DNA of 64,000 bases from Afipia sp. GAS231. Its GTDB lineage: Bacteria > Pseudomonadota > Alphaproteobacteria > Rhizobiales > Xanthobacteraceae. The notes beneath the pieces are model-generated. The model was not told the DNA's origin and did not search any database. It was given only the letters and a program-made list of their open reading frames with translations. Shown piece after piece: positions 36,206 through 44,851 of the stretch. Position numbers and translations under genes: made by a program. Position 1 is the first letter of the stretch, and every line of letters starts with the position of its first letter. The stretch is taken from assembly GCF_900103365.1 (NCBI RefSeq), contig NZ_LT629703.1:7240501-7304500 (forward strand). The letters are read 5' to 3'.

Positions 36206-37449
36206 CCCAGCATCCCGCGGTCAGGAACGGCACGTATGACGTGGCGCAGGTGCGCAAGGATTTCCCGGCGCTGGCGCTGAAGGTCTACGGCAAGCCGCTG
36301 GTCTACCTCGACAACGCCGCCTCCGCGCAGAAGCCGAAGGCCGTGCTCGATCGCATGATGCAGGCCTACACCAGCGAATACGCCAACGTGCATCGCGGCC
36401 TGCATTACCTCGCCAACGTCGCCACCGAGGGCTACGAGGGCGGCCGCGAACGGGTGGCAAAATTTCTCAATGCCGGCCGCAACGAGGAGATCATTTTCAC
36501 CCGCAGCGCGACCGAGGCGATCAACCTGGTTGCATCCTCCTGGGGTGAGCCGAATATCGGTGAGGGCGACGAGATCGTCATTTCGATCATGGAGCACCAC
36601 TCCAACATCGTGCCGTGGCATTTCCTCAGGGAGCGTCACGGCGCCGTGATCAAGTGGGCGCCGGTCGATGACGAAGGCAATTTCCTGATCGACGAGTTCG
36701 AAAAACTGCTGACGCCGCGGACCAAGCTGGTCGCGATCACCCAGATGTCCAACATGCTCGGCACCATCGTGCCGGTGAAGGAAGTGGTGCGGATCGCGCA
36801 TGCCCGCGGCATCCCGGTGCTGGTCGACGGCAGCCAGGCCGCGGTGCATCTGGCGATCGACGTGCAGGATATCGACTGCGACTTCTACGTCTTTACCGGC
36901 CACAAGCTCTACGGCCCGACCGGCATCGGCGTGCTCTACGCCAAGTATGACCACCTGGTCGCGATGCGGCCGTATAACGGCGGTGGCGAGATGATCCGCG
37001 AAGTGACCAAGGATTTGGTCACCTATGGCGACCCGCCGCACAAATTCGAGGCCGGCACGCCCGCGATCGTCCAATCGATCGGGTTGGGCGCTGCGATCGA
37101 TTACGTCAATTCGATCGGCCGGGAGCGCATCGCGGCGCACGAACACGACCTGACGCGGTACGCCCATGAACGTCTGGGCGAAATCAACTCGTTGCGCCTG
37201 ATCGGTACCGCGCGCGACAAGGGCGGGGTGGTGTCGTTCGAGATGAAGGGCGCCCATCCCCACGACGTCGCCACCGTGATCGACCGGCAGGGCATCGCCG
37301 TGCGCGCCGGCACCCATTGTGTGATGCCGCTTTTAGAGCGGTTCAATGTCACAGCCACCTGCCGGGCGTCGTTTGCAATGTATAATACCCGTGAAGAAGT
37401 CGACCATCTGGCACAGGCGCTGATCAAGGCGCGGGAATTGTTCTCATGA
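36202..37449 (+). CDS. sufS: Cysteine desulfurase SufS
   Basis: A 415-residue class II desulfurase. PLP lysine K235 in FTGHKLYGPTGIGVLY and active cysteine C373 in RAGTHCVMPLLERF sit in the short SufS-type loop. The start overlaps sufD by four bases and the stop overlaps sufT by four. No sufE is visible in the cluster; SufE or another acceptor must be elsewhere or replaced. Confidence 0.96.
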   Translation: MTQHPAVRNGTYDVAQVRKDFPALALKVYGKPLVYLDNAASAQKPKAVLDRMMQAYTSEYANVHRGLHYLANVATEGYEGGRERVAKFLNAGRNEEIIFTRSATEAINLVASSWGEPNIGEGDEIVISIMEHHSNIVPWHFLRERHGAVIKWAPVDDEGNFLIDEFEKLLTPRTKLVAITQMSNMLGTIVPVKEVVRIAHARGIPVLVDGSQAAVHLAIDVQDIDCDFYVFTGHKLYGPTGIGVLYAKYDHLVAMRPYNGGGEMIREVTKDLVTYGDPPHKFEAGTPAIVQSIGLGAAIDYVNSIGRERIAAHEHDLTRYAHERLGEINSLRLIGTARDKGGVVSFEMKGAHPHDVATVIDRQGIAVRAGTHCVMPLLERFNVTATCRASFAMYNTREEVDHLAQALIKARELFS

Positions 37450-37817
37450 GTGACACAGCCGAAGTCAAAACCGCCAACATGGAAACCGTCTCGGCGCTGC
37501 CGCCGGAGGAGACCGAACGGCTGGGGACCGAGATCGTCGCCGCGCTGAAGACGGTGTTCGACCCGGAAATCCCGGCCGACATCTACGAGCTCGGTCTGAT
37601 CTACAAGGTCGACCTCAAGGACGATCGCGCCGTCGACGTCATGATGACGCTGACCACGCCGAACTGTCCGGCGGCCGGCGAGCTGCCGACCATGGTGGAG
37701 AACGCGATCGCCAGCGTTCCCGGCGTCGGCGTCGTCAATGTCAATCTGGTGTGGGACCCGGCCTGGACGCCGGATCGCATGTCCGACGAGGCCCGCCTCG
37801 TCCTCAATATGTGGTGA
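37446..37817 (+). CDS. sufT: SUF system assembly factor SufT (DUF59/MIP18)
   Basis: A 123-residue MIP18-family protein with FDPEIPADIYELGLIYKVDL and the conserved LTTPNCPAAGELP motif, ending VNLVWDPAWTPDRMSDEARLVLNMW. It acts as an auxiliary factor in Fe-S protein maturation. It is coupled to sufS by an ATGA overlap. Confidence 0.95.
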   Translation: MSDTAEVKTANMETVSALPPEETERLGTEIVAALKTVFDPEIPADIYELGLIYKVDLKDDRAVDVMMTLTTPNCPAAGELPTMVENAIASVPGVGVVNVNLVWDPAWTPDRMSDEARLVLNMW

Positions 37818-37885
37818 AGCGTTAAAAGCCTGGAGCTTAATCTATTACGGAAGACCGGCATTGATTGGCCGTCGGGAATGACCAA

Positions 37886-38290
37886 ATGACTGACATGACA
37901 CCCGCTGCACCCACGCCCGCATCCAAGCCGAAGCCGCGTCCGCGCCCGCAGGTCATGCGCCTGACCGAGGCGGCCGCCCAGCGCATCACGGAACTGACCC
38001 AGCGCGCCGATTCCGAGATCGTGGGCCTGCGCGTCGGCATCAAGAACGGCGGCTGCGCCGGCCAGTCCTACACCGTCGAATACGCCCATGACGTGAAGCC
38101 CACCGACGAGGTGGTCGAGGACAAGGGCGTCAAGATCCTGGTCGATCCCAAGGCGGTGCTGTTCCTGCTCGGCACCGAGATGGACTACAAGGCCGACAAG
38201 ATGCAGGCCCAGTTCATCTTTAACAATCCCAACCAGGTCTCGGCCTGCGGTTGCGGCGAGTCGGTGCAGCTGACGGCTGCGAAGCTGTAG
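37886..38290 (+). CDS. sufA: A-type Fe-S carrier protein (SufA/IscA/HesB family)
   Basis: A 134-residue protein with a Pro/Lys-rich N-terminal 25 residues and the HesB fold. The three cluster-binding cysteines are in GGCAGQSY and ACGCGES. The start at ATG 37886 has GGGAAT upstream; an in-frame TTG at 37865 is possible. Last gene of the suf operon; an interspersed repeat follows directly. Confidence 0.94.
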   Translation: MTDMTPAAPTPASKPKPRPRPQVMRLTEAAAQRITELTQRADSEIVGLRVGIKNGGCAGQSYTVEYAHDVKPTDEVVEDKGVKILVDPKAVLFLLGTEMDYKADKMQAQFIFNNPNQVSACGCGESVQLTAAKL

Positions 38291-38422
38291 CCTCTTGTCC
38301 CGGACGCGCTGCAGCGTTTACGCTGCTGCGCAGAGCCGGGACCCACGCAGGTGCTGGCGAAACTCCTAGGCCCCGGCTCAGCAGCGCACCGCTACGCGCT
38401 GCGCTGCGTCCGGGGCACGAGC
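38291..38422. repeat. Palindromic intergenic repeat (TCCCGGACGCGCTGCAGCG family)
   Basis: GTCCCGGACGCGCTGCAGCG at the left pairs with CGCTGCGCTGCGTCCGGGGC at the right, and inner GAGCCGGGAC/GCCCCGGCTC arms also pair. It fills the gap between sufA and the next gene. Confidence 0.75.
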
Positions 38423-38429
38423 GCCCACC

Positions 38430-38855
38430 ATGGATCGCGATTACCTGATCGACCTGTTCGCCGATTTCGGCCCGGTCACCATCCGCAAAATGTTTTCCGG
38501 CTTCGGCATTTCCGCCGACGGTACCAACTTCGCGCTGGCGCTGCGTGCCGGCCTGTATTTCCGCGCCGATGAGCAATCGATTCCGCAATTCGAGGCGGAA
38601 GGCTCAAAACCGTTTCAATACCAGACGCGAGCCAAGACGGTCACCGTGAACTCGTATTGGGAATTGCCGGCACGGCTGTTCGACGATTCCGAGGAGCTCA
38701 GCGTATGGGCGAGGACGGCGCTGGCGGCAGCGCAGCGCGCGGCGATGAAAAAGCGGCCGAAGGTGCGGAAGGCGGTGAAGGTTGCGGTCAAGAAAGCCGC
38801 GGCCTCGAAAAAGAAGAAGGCGGTCAAAAGAAAACCGCCGTCGTCCCGGCCTTGA
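38430..38855 (+). CDS. TfoX N-terminal-domain protein with Lys-rich tail
   Basis: 141 residues. The first 95 match the TfoX/Sxy N-domain: LFADFGPVTIRKMFSGFGISADGTNFAL ... YWELPARLFDDSEELSVWARTAL. The last 40 residues are strongly basic (KKAAASKKKKAVKRKPP). The C-terminal helical domain of full competence regulator Sxy is lacking. It may bind nucleic acid, but its function is not established. Confidence 0.87.
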   Translation: MDRDYLIDLFADFGPVTIRKMFSGFGISADGTNFALALRAGLYFRADEQSIPQFEAEGSKPFQYQTRAKTVTVNSYWELPARLFDDSEELSVWARTALAAAQRAAMKKRPKVRKAVKVAVKKAAASKKKKAVKRKPPSSRP

Positions 38856-38966
38856 GCACAGATGTGCAATTGCACATCGGGGGACCCATACGCCGCGGCG
38901 GATATGATCCGGGCGGGATGGTTGACGGCTTTTTCCAACAAATGGTGGCGGTGGCTATGGGTCCCC

Positions 38967-39996
38967 TGAGTTCACAAACGAAGTGCAACACTTCCTGCTG
39001 GAGGTGTTGCCATGGGGCGGAGTTACGGCCAGCTTTCCCTCGAAGATCGATGCGAGATTGCCCGGCTTTCTGCCAATGGCAGCTCGATCCGGCAAATCGC
39101 GACAGCTCTGGATCGCCCGCCATCAACGATATCTCGGGAACTGAAGCGCAATGGTGGGGCGCGGGTGGGATACAAGCCCAGCTACGCCCAGCAGCAAACC
39201 CAGGCGCGGCGCTGGAAGGGGTCGCGCCTGGAACGCGATGAGAGCTTGCGAGCAGCCGTCATTGAGCGGCTCGCAAGCGGTTGGTCGCCAGAGCAGATCG
39301 CCGGTCGGCTCGAGCGTGATCAGGGCCGCAAGGTGATCTCCTACGAGACGATCTACCGCTTCGTCTATGCCCAGCTGGCCCGCACCAGGGATTATCGTTG
39401 GCGGCGCTATCTGCCGCGCGGCAAAAGCAAACGCGGATGCCGGGGCAGGAAGGGCGGCGGATCGCAAAACTTCATTGAAGGCCGTGTTCCCGTGGCAAAA
39501 CGACCGATCGAGGTCGCCGACCGCACCACCTGCGGTCACTGGGAAGCCGACCTGATGATGTTCGCAAAATACGGTCAGGCGATCCTCACCGTGCACGAGC
39601 GCAAGTCCCGTCTTCTGCTCGCGATCCGGCTGACCAGCAAAGCTGCCAACGGCGTCGCCCGTCATCTGCTCAATCTATTCGGCAGTCTGCCGCAACCACT
39701 TCGTCAGACCGTCACCTTCGACAACGGCACTGAGTTCGCGCGTCATCATCGGCTGCACCGCCTGGCGATCGAGACCTTCTTCTGTGATCCCTACGCGCCC
39801 TGGCAAAAGGGCGGTATCGAGAACGCGATCGGACGGATGCGCCGCTTCATGCCCCGCAAAACCGATCTGGCAACCCTCTCAACCCGCCGCTTCCGCCAGC
39901 TCATGGCCGTCTACAACAACACCCCGCGCAAGTGCCTTGACTTCCGGACCCCTGCCGAGTCCTTTGCCCAAGTGTTGCACTTCGAGTGTGAATCCA
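38967..39996 (+). mobile_element. IS30-family insertion sequence
   Basis: Imperfect inverted repeats of 27 bases, 23 matching: left TGAGTTCACAAACGAAGTGC (from 38967), right the complement of TGGATTCACACTCGAAGTGC (ending 39996). It is about 1.03 kb and carries a single transposase. Possible 4-base target duplication TCCC at 38962-38965 and 39999-40002; joining the flanks there recreates the hairpin GTCCCTGCGTTCGCAGGGAC, indicating insertion into a pre-existing palindromic repeat. IS30 elements usually give 2-3 bases, so the exact ends are tentative. Confidence 0.87.
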
Positions 39997-40379
39997 CCTC
40001 CCTGCGTTCGCAGGGACGACGGTGGAAGGGATGCCTACGCCACCTGGCTGCGGGTCTCGGCGGCGTATTCGGGGTCGACTTCGCAGATCACGCGGTTGCG
40101 GCCGTTGCGCTTGGCGGCATAGAGGCAGGCGTCGGCGCGCTCGATCAAGGAATCGGTGTCGTCGCCCGGCTTCAGCATCGATACGCCGACCGAGATGGTG
40201 ACGCGGCCGAGGATTTCGCCTGTCGATTTCTTCTTCAATTCCTTTGCCATCACGGCGCGGCGGATGTGGTCGGCCACCGTCAGCGCCTGGCGCAGCGCGG
40301 TGTTGGGCAGCACGACTGCGAATTCCTCGCCGCCGTAGCGGGCGGTGATGTCCTGGCCCTTGATGGTCTGCTTCAATGA
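39012..40379 (+). CDS. IS30-family transposase, frame running past the element
   Basis: The transposase proper covers about residues 1-328. It starts with helix-turn-helix regions (LSLEDRCEIARLSANGSSIRQIATALDRPPSTISRELKRNGG) and has a DDE core: D in GHWEADLMM, D in TFDNGTEF, and E in WQKGGIENAIGRMRRFMPRKTDL, all intact. GGAGGTGTTGCC precedes the ATG. There is no stop inside the right inverted repeat, so the frame continues about 127 codons through flanking DNA and antisense to the diguanylate cyclase gene, stopping at 40379. That tail is not native transposase; activity may be altered. Confidence 0.88.
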   Translation: MGRSYGQLSLEDRCEIARLSANGSSIRQIATALDRPPSTISRELKRNGGARVGYKPSYAQQQTQARRWKGSRLERDESLRAAVIERLASGWSPEQIAGRLERDQGRKVISYETIYRFVYAQLARTRDYRWRRYLPRGKSKRGCRGRKGGGSQNFIEGRVPVAKRPIEVADRTTCGHWEADLMMFAKYGQAILTVHERKSRLLLAIRLTSKAANGVARHLLNLFGSLPQPLRQTVTFDNGTEFARHHRLHRLAIETFFCDPYAPWQKGGIENAIGRMRRFMPRKTDLATLSTRRFRQLMAVYNNTPRKCLDFRTPAESFAQVLHFECESTSLRSQGRRWKGCLRHLAAGLGGVFGVDFADHAVAAVALGGIEAGVGALDQGIGVVARLQHRYADRDGDAAEDFACRFLLQFLCHHGAADVVGHRQRLAQRGVGQHDCEFLAAVAGGDVLALDGLLQ

Positions 40380-41102
40380 CATGCCGACCAGCCGCAACAC
40401 CTGATCGCCGGTGAGGTGGCCGTAGGAATCGTTGAACGACTTGAAGTGGTCGATGTCGAACATCAGGAGCGACAGCGGCTCGCCGGTGGCTAGCGCGGTC
40501 TGCACCGCCATGTCGATCGAGCGGTCGAAATATTTGCGGTTGCCCAATCCGGTCAAGGGATCGGTCAGGCTCTCGGCGCGGATCGCCTCGAGACTGTGCT
40601 GCAGATTGCTGATCTCGGTCTTCGACAGCGCCAGCCGGTTTTCCAGCGCCTTGTTGGTCTCGCGCATTTCGCGGGTGGATTTCATCAGTTGCTCGACCAC
40701 CGCCCTGACCTGGTCCGGCTGCTGCGCAACCGCCAGTTTCTGGCTGGCGCCGGTCAAGCTGGCGTCATAGCTCGCCGACATCCCGAGCGCCTCGGTGATC
40801 AGCGTCATCACGTCGTCGATTTCGCCGATCACGCGCGCGCCGACCTTGTCGATGCGGTCGGAGGTCTTGATGTGGGAGAGATAGGTTTCGTAGATCTGTT
40901 CGAGATCGGACTCGCTCAGCCTGCCGTTGCGCGCCAGTGTCTCGTTGATGATCTTGTTGAGCGGAGCATTGTATCCGGTCGCATAGACGTACCAGATTTC
41001 GTAATTGCGCGGCACGGCGGTTTGCCGGAGGGACTTGATCTGGCCCAACGCCACCTCGGCGAACGCCAGCGTGCGTTCGTGTTCGTCCAGCAGCTTGACC
41101 AC
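40035..41102 (-). CDS. GGDEF-domain diguanylate cyclase
   Basis: A 355-residue c-di-GMP synthase. The N-terminal 165 residues are helical with no recognised sensor (EIWYVYATGYNAPLNKIINETLA), then a coiled-coil leads to the GGDEF domain: TDPLTGLGNRKYFD, FDIDHFKSFNDSYGHLTGDQVLR and active-site RYGGEEF. The inhibitory RxxD upstream of GGEEF is not evident. The GTG at 41102 is the best start I see, but the frame is open further up. It is cytoplasmic, without membrane segments. The IS30 frame reads into its antisense 3' end. Confidence 0.9.
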   Translation of the reverse strand: MVKLLDEHERTLAFAEVALGQIKSLRQTAVPRNYEIWYVYATGYNAPLNKIINETLARNGRLSESDLEQIYETYLSHIKTSDRIDKVGARVIGEIDDVMTLITEALGMSASYDASLTGASQKLAVAQQPDQVRAVVEQLMKSTREMRETNKALENRLALSKTEISNLQHSLEAIRAESLTDPLTGLGNRKYFDRSIDMAVQTALATGEPLSLLMFDIDHFKSFNDSYGHLTGDQVLRLVGMSLKQTIKGQDITARYGGEEFAVVLPNTALRQALTVADHIRRAVMAKELKKKSTGEILGRVTISVGVSMLKPGDDTDSLIERADACLYAAKRNGRNRVICEVDPEYAAETRSQVA

Positions 41103-41260
41103 TGATCCGTCCCCAATATCGAGCAGCGCCGCTCGTCGCCGTGCAGCAATGACTAAATTAACGCTGCCAAGTTAGCTGGGGAGAATGAACACCGGGTAAA
41201 CATGGGTTCCCTGGCAGTTTCCTGCCAGGATTGCCCTTAAATTTGCTCAATACACGCGGC

Positions 41261-42913
41261 TCAGATGCGGGCGCGAACCGGCCGCAACAGGAACGCCGGA
41301 AGATGCGAGTGATCGGCGGGCTCCGATTCGACCTCGCGCTGGGCGCGCCGCGGTTCGGGGCGACCGATCGAGGGGACGCGGGAAGCCGGTGCGGGAGCCG
41401 GAGGCGTGAACGATTCGGTCGCGGCTTGCGGCTGCGGGCTTCGGTTACGGCCGCCCCTGGGGTGCCGTGGTTCCGAATGCTTTGATTCCGAATGCCTGGG
41501 CACTGAATGGCCTTGTTCGGCAGCTCTCGGCTCCGAATGCCTCGGTTCAGAATGTCTTGTCTCAGAAGTTCTCGGCTCGGAAGCTCTCGGTTCGGAAGCT
41601 CTCGGTTCGGAGTGTCGCGGCTCGCGTTCGGCGCCCTTGGCGTGGCGCGGTTCGCGCTCACCGTGGCGCGCCTCGCGCTCACCACCGCGCCGCGGCTTGC
41701 GGCCGCCGCGTGAGCCGTCCCGCGAACCCTCGCGGGAGCGGTGTTCGCGCGGCTGGTCGCCGTCGCCGGCAGCTTCGGTGCTGACCGAATAGTCGCCTTC
41801 GGCGCGCGGGATCGGTTGCCCGATCAGCCGTTCGATCGCGGCGATCGACTTGGTATCGAGCGAAGTGACGATCGAGATCGCGGTGCCGGCACGGCCGGCG
41901 CGTCCGGTGCGGCCGATACGATGCACGTAATCGTCGGCGTGATGCGGAACGTCGAAATTGAACACGTGGCTCACGATCGGAATGTCGAGGCCGCGGGCGG
42001 CGACATCGGAGGCCACCAGCAACGGGATTTCACCCTTGCGGAATTGGTCGAGCGCGGCGGTGCGGGCCGACTGGTCCATGTCGCCATGCAGGGCGCCGAC
42101 GCTGAAGCCGTGCTTCTGCAGCGATTTGTAGACGACCGCGACTTCACGCTTGCGATTGCAGAAGATGATCGCGTTCTGAAGGTCCTTGGCGTCGCGCAGC
42201 AGGCGGCGAAGCACGTCGCGCTTGTCGTGGGCCTCGCGGCCGCCGGGGACCTGGAATTGCGACACGCCGACCGCCGTGGTGGCGGGCTTCGAGACTTCGA
42301 TCCGTTCGGGATTGTGCAGGAACGCTTCGGAGATGCGGCTGATTTCGGGCGGCATCGTCGCGGTGAAGAACAGGGTCTGGCGCGTGAACGGTACCAGCTT
42401 GCAGACCCGCTCGATGTCGGGAATGAAGCCCATGTCCAGCATGCGGTCGGCTTCGTCGATGACCAGCAGTTCGACGCCGGTGAGCAGCAGGCCGCCGCGC
42501 TCGGTATGGTCGAGCAGCCGGCCCGGGGTTGCGATCAGCACGTCGACGCCGCGGGTCAGCTTGACGTCCTGGTCGCCGAACGAGACGCCGCCGATCAAAA
42601 GCGCGACGTTGAGTTTCTGGCCGACACCGTATTTGTCGAAGTTTTCTTTGACCTGGGCGGCGAGTTCGCGGGTCGGCTCCAGGATCAGGGTGCGCGGCAT
42701 GCGTGCCCGGGCGCGGCCCTTTTCCAGCATGGTGAGCATGGGCAGGACGAAGGCGGCGGTCTTGCCGGTGCCGGTCTGGGCGATGCCGAGAACGTCGCGG
42801 CGGGCCAGAACGTGCGGGATTGCCTGTTCCTGAATGGGGGTAGGGGTGGTGTAACCGGTGGCCGCAACCGCGGCGAGGACCTTATCGGAAAGGCCGAGAT
42901 GGGAAAAAGACAT
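41261..42913 (-). CDS. DEAD-box RNA helicase with repetitive C-terminal tail
   Basis: A 550-residue RhlE-like helicase. Q motif (PTPIQ, about 25-29), motif I AQTGTGKT (45-52), DEAD (153-156), TAT (184-186) and the C-terminal motif VI HRIGRTGRAGRAG are intact. From about residue 385 the protein is basic and low complexity, with about ten tandem R(H/A/T)SEP-type pentads. It unwinds RNA in ribosome assembly or mRNA decay. The start at 42913 (MSFSHLGLSD) is the family N-terminus; upstream frame to 43099 is non-coding. Confidence 0.93.
   Translation of the reverse strand: MSFSHLGLSDKVLAAVAATGYTTPTPIQEQAIPHVLARRDVLGIAQTGTGKTAAFVLPMLTMLEKGRARARMPRTLILEPTRELAAQVKENFDKYGVGQKLNVALLIGGVSFGDQDVKLTRGVDVLIATPGRLLDHTERGGLLLTGVELLVIDEADRMLDMGFIPDIERVCKLVPFTRQTLFFTATMPPEISRISEAFLHNPERIEVSKPATTAVGVSQFQVPGGREAHDKRDVLRRLLRDAKDLQNAIIFCNRKREVAVVYKSLQKHGFSVGALHGDMDQSARTAALDQFRKGEIPLLVASDVAARGLDIPIVSHVFNFDVPHHADDYVHRIGRTGRAGRAGTAISIVTSLDTKSIAAIERLIGQPIPRAEGDYSVSTEAAGDGDQPREHRSREGSRDGSRGGRKPRRGGEREARHGEREPRHAKGAEREPRHSEPRASEPRASEPRTSETRHSEPRHSEPRAAEQGHSVPRHSESKHSEPRHPRGGRNRSPQPQAATESFTPPAPAPASRVPSIGRPEPRRAQREVESEPADHSHLPAFLLRPVRARI
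41469..41630. repeat. 15-bp-period repeats encoding the helicase pentads
   Basis: Degenerate 15-base units (for example CTCGGTTCGGAAGCT) repeated about ten times, specifying (R/K)(H/A/T)SEP pentads on the minus strand. It is likely prone to copy-number change. Confidence 0.8.
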
Positions 42914-43324
42914 TGAGCCTCTAGTCGACACCGCCGTTCGGAATCGAGGGTAAAAAGGCTGTCGCGTTATGCCCCGAAACGGCGCGCTTTCTGGAAGCTG
43001 GGGGCTCTGACTGACGCAGACGAGCGGCAAACCAGGGAATCGCGTTTCGATCCAAGGCCGCGTTGAAGCGAAACATAGGGTCGAAATGGCCAAAGTCAAT
43101 CTGGCAACCGATCATATAGCCGAAAAAGCTTAATGTTTTCGCACAAATAACCGCCAAACCGTCATTTCGCCGTCAAACGCCTGCAAGCTTCCTGCGGCTC
43201 TTGAACCGTGGGACAGGGCTTGCCGACTATGGCATGAGGCGGTCTACCCGGGTCCCCAAGGACAGATTTGAGAACAGGTTTGACAGACCACACGACCAGA
43301 AGAGCATTCGCGCAGGGGAACTTG
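42914..43324. other. Divergent promoter region between helicase and caspase-like genes
   Basis: 411 bases without a supported gene. It should hold the promoters of both divergent genes; the helicase leader could be up to about 240 bases long. An AT-rich stretch near 43118-43150 (AGCTTAATGTTTTCGCAC) is the most promoter-like part. No hairpin or repeat stands out. Confidence 0.4.
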
Positions 43325-44830
43325 ATGACCGCACGGCTTTCGAGACTCATTTCAGCGCTCGGCGTCGTCGCGGCACTGCTGTCGCTGGCTGCACCCGCGC
43401 ATGCCGAGAAGCGCGTCGCTTTGGTGGTCGGCAACAACGACTACAAGAACGTGCCGAAGCTGCAGAAGGCGGTCAACGACGCCCGCACCATGGGCGACAC
43501 GCTCAAGCAACTCGGTTTCACTGTGATGGTGGCGGAAAACCAGAACCGGCAGGCGTTTTCCGAAACGTTGCTGGCGTTCGACCGCGCGGTCGGCCCGGGC
43601 GATACCGCGTTCTTCTTCTATGCCGGGCACGGCTTTGAGATCGCGGGGCAGAATTTCCTGTTGCCGACCGACGTGCCGGCCGCGACCGAAGGCCAGGAAG
43701 AGCTGGTGCGTGATGCTTCCGTTCTCGCCGACCGCGTCATCGAGCGGTTGCAGAATAAAAAAGTCCGAACCGCCATTCTGGTGTTCGATGCCTGCCGCAA
43801 CAATCCGTTCGAGCGCTCCGGCACCCGCGCGGTGGCCGGCGGCGGCGGGCTGGCGCCGATGACGCAATTGCCGGAAGGCGTGTTCTCGGTGTTTTCGGCA
43901 GGTCCCCGGCAGACCGCGCTCGATCGGCTCTCCAACGATGACGGCAATCCCAATTCAGTGTTCACGCGGACCTTTGCCAGGGAGTTGACGGCGCCCGGTG
44001 TGAACCTGGTGCAGGTCGCGCAACGCACGCGGCGCCTCGTCAGCGAGATGGCGGAGACCGTCCACCACAAGCAGATCCCGGTCTATTTCGACCAGATGGT
44101 CGACGACGTGTTTCTCAACGGGCAGTCGAAGGGGCCGGCGGCCGCTGCGGACGCCGTGAAGCCCGCCGCACCGCCGCAGCAGCTTGCCGCGCTGCCGCCG
44201 GTGCAGCAGCTCAAGCCGCAGGGCGACAGCGTCAACGCGCCGATCGCCTCGTTCTCGCGCCACAACGGCGGCTGGAGCGTGGTGTTCTCGATTGCCGATC
44301 CGACGCTCGGCATTTCCTGGCGGATGGGGGAGGCCGGCGACTTCCGCGAAACCGGCTTCATCGACACGCTCGATCCGCGCACCCGCAAGCGAATGCCCAA
44401 TCCGTCGATCGAGCTGCCGGCCGACGCGCCGGCGGCGACCATCCAGGTGCGCTACGTCGACACCAATGGCGAGACCCAGGGACCGTTCCCGATCAGGTTC
44501 GATCCGGAAGCTGCCCTCATTCGCGACCAGCGCAAGATCCTCGACCTGACCGCGACGAGCTGGCTGTCGTTTCGCGAGTTCAACGGGCTCTTGGTCTATT
44601 ACACCCAGCTGATGTCGTTTCGCTGCGCGATCCGCGAGGCCCGGATCGGCATCGATAGCGCCGTGCCCGACAAGGTCCTGAAGATGCCGCCGTGCGATCC
44701 CAGGGACCCCAGCTCCATTCCGCACGACGCGCTGCCTTATTTGAAGCTGACGCCGTCGACTAAATCGGTCTCGGTGGAATTGACCTACCGCGACGGCAGC
44801 CTGTCGGAGATCAAGACGTTCCGGCGCTAG
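43325..44830 (+). CDS. Secreted caspase-family (peptidase C14) protein
   Basis: 501 residues. A signal peptide (LGVVAALLSLAAPAHA) is followed by a caspase-like domain with the His/Cys dyad in YAGHGFEI (His102) and FDACRNNPF (Cys157). After about residue 270 there is a Pro/Gln linker and then an uncharacterised C-terminal domain (FSRHNGGWSVVFSIADP ... LSFREFNGLLVYYTQLMSFRC) with three cysteines. AGGGGAACTTG precedes ATG 43325. It is likely a periplasmic Arg/Lys-specific cysteine protease or a non-proteolytic homologue; partners are unknown. Confidence 0.9.
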   Translation: MTARLSRLISALGVVAALLSLAAPAHAEKRVALVVGNNDYKNVPKLQKAVNDARTMGDTLKQLGFTVMVAENQNRQAFSETLLAFDRAVGPGDTAFFFYAGHGFEIAGQNFLLPTDVPAATEGQEELVRDASVLADRVIERLQNKKVRTAILVFDACRNNPFERSGTRAVAGGGGLAPMTQLPEGVFSVFSAGPRQTALDRLSNDDGNPNSVFTRTFARELTAPGVNLVQVAQRTRRLVSEMAETVHHKQIPVYFDQMVDDVFLNGQSKGPAAAADAVKPAAPPQQLAALPPVQQLKPQGDSVNAPIASFSRHNGGWSVVFSIADPTLGISWRMGEAGDFRETGFIDTLDPRTRKRMPNPSIELPADAPAATIQVRYVDTNGETQGPFPIRFDPEAALIRDQRKILDLTATSWLSFREFNGLLVYYTQLMSFRCAIREARIGIDSAVPDKVLKMPPCDPRDPSSIPHDALPYLKLTPSTKSVSVELTYRDGSLSEIKTFRR

Positions 44831-44851
44831 GCATTGCGTAGCGCTGTTGGT

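Noticed and set aside
41469-41630. CRISPR-like or regulatory repeat cluster
   Set aside because: The units keep the reading frame of the helicase and encode pentads, so they are coding repeats.
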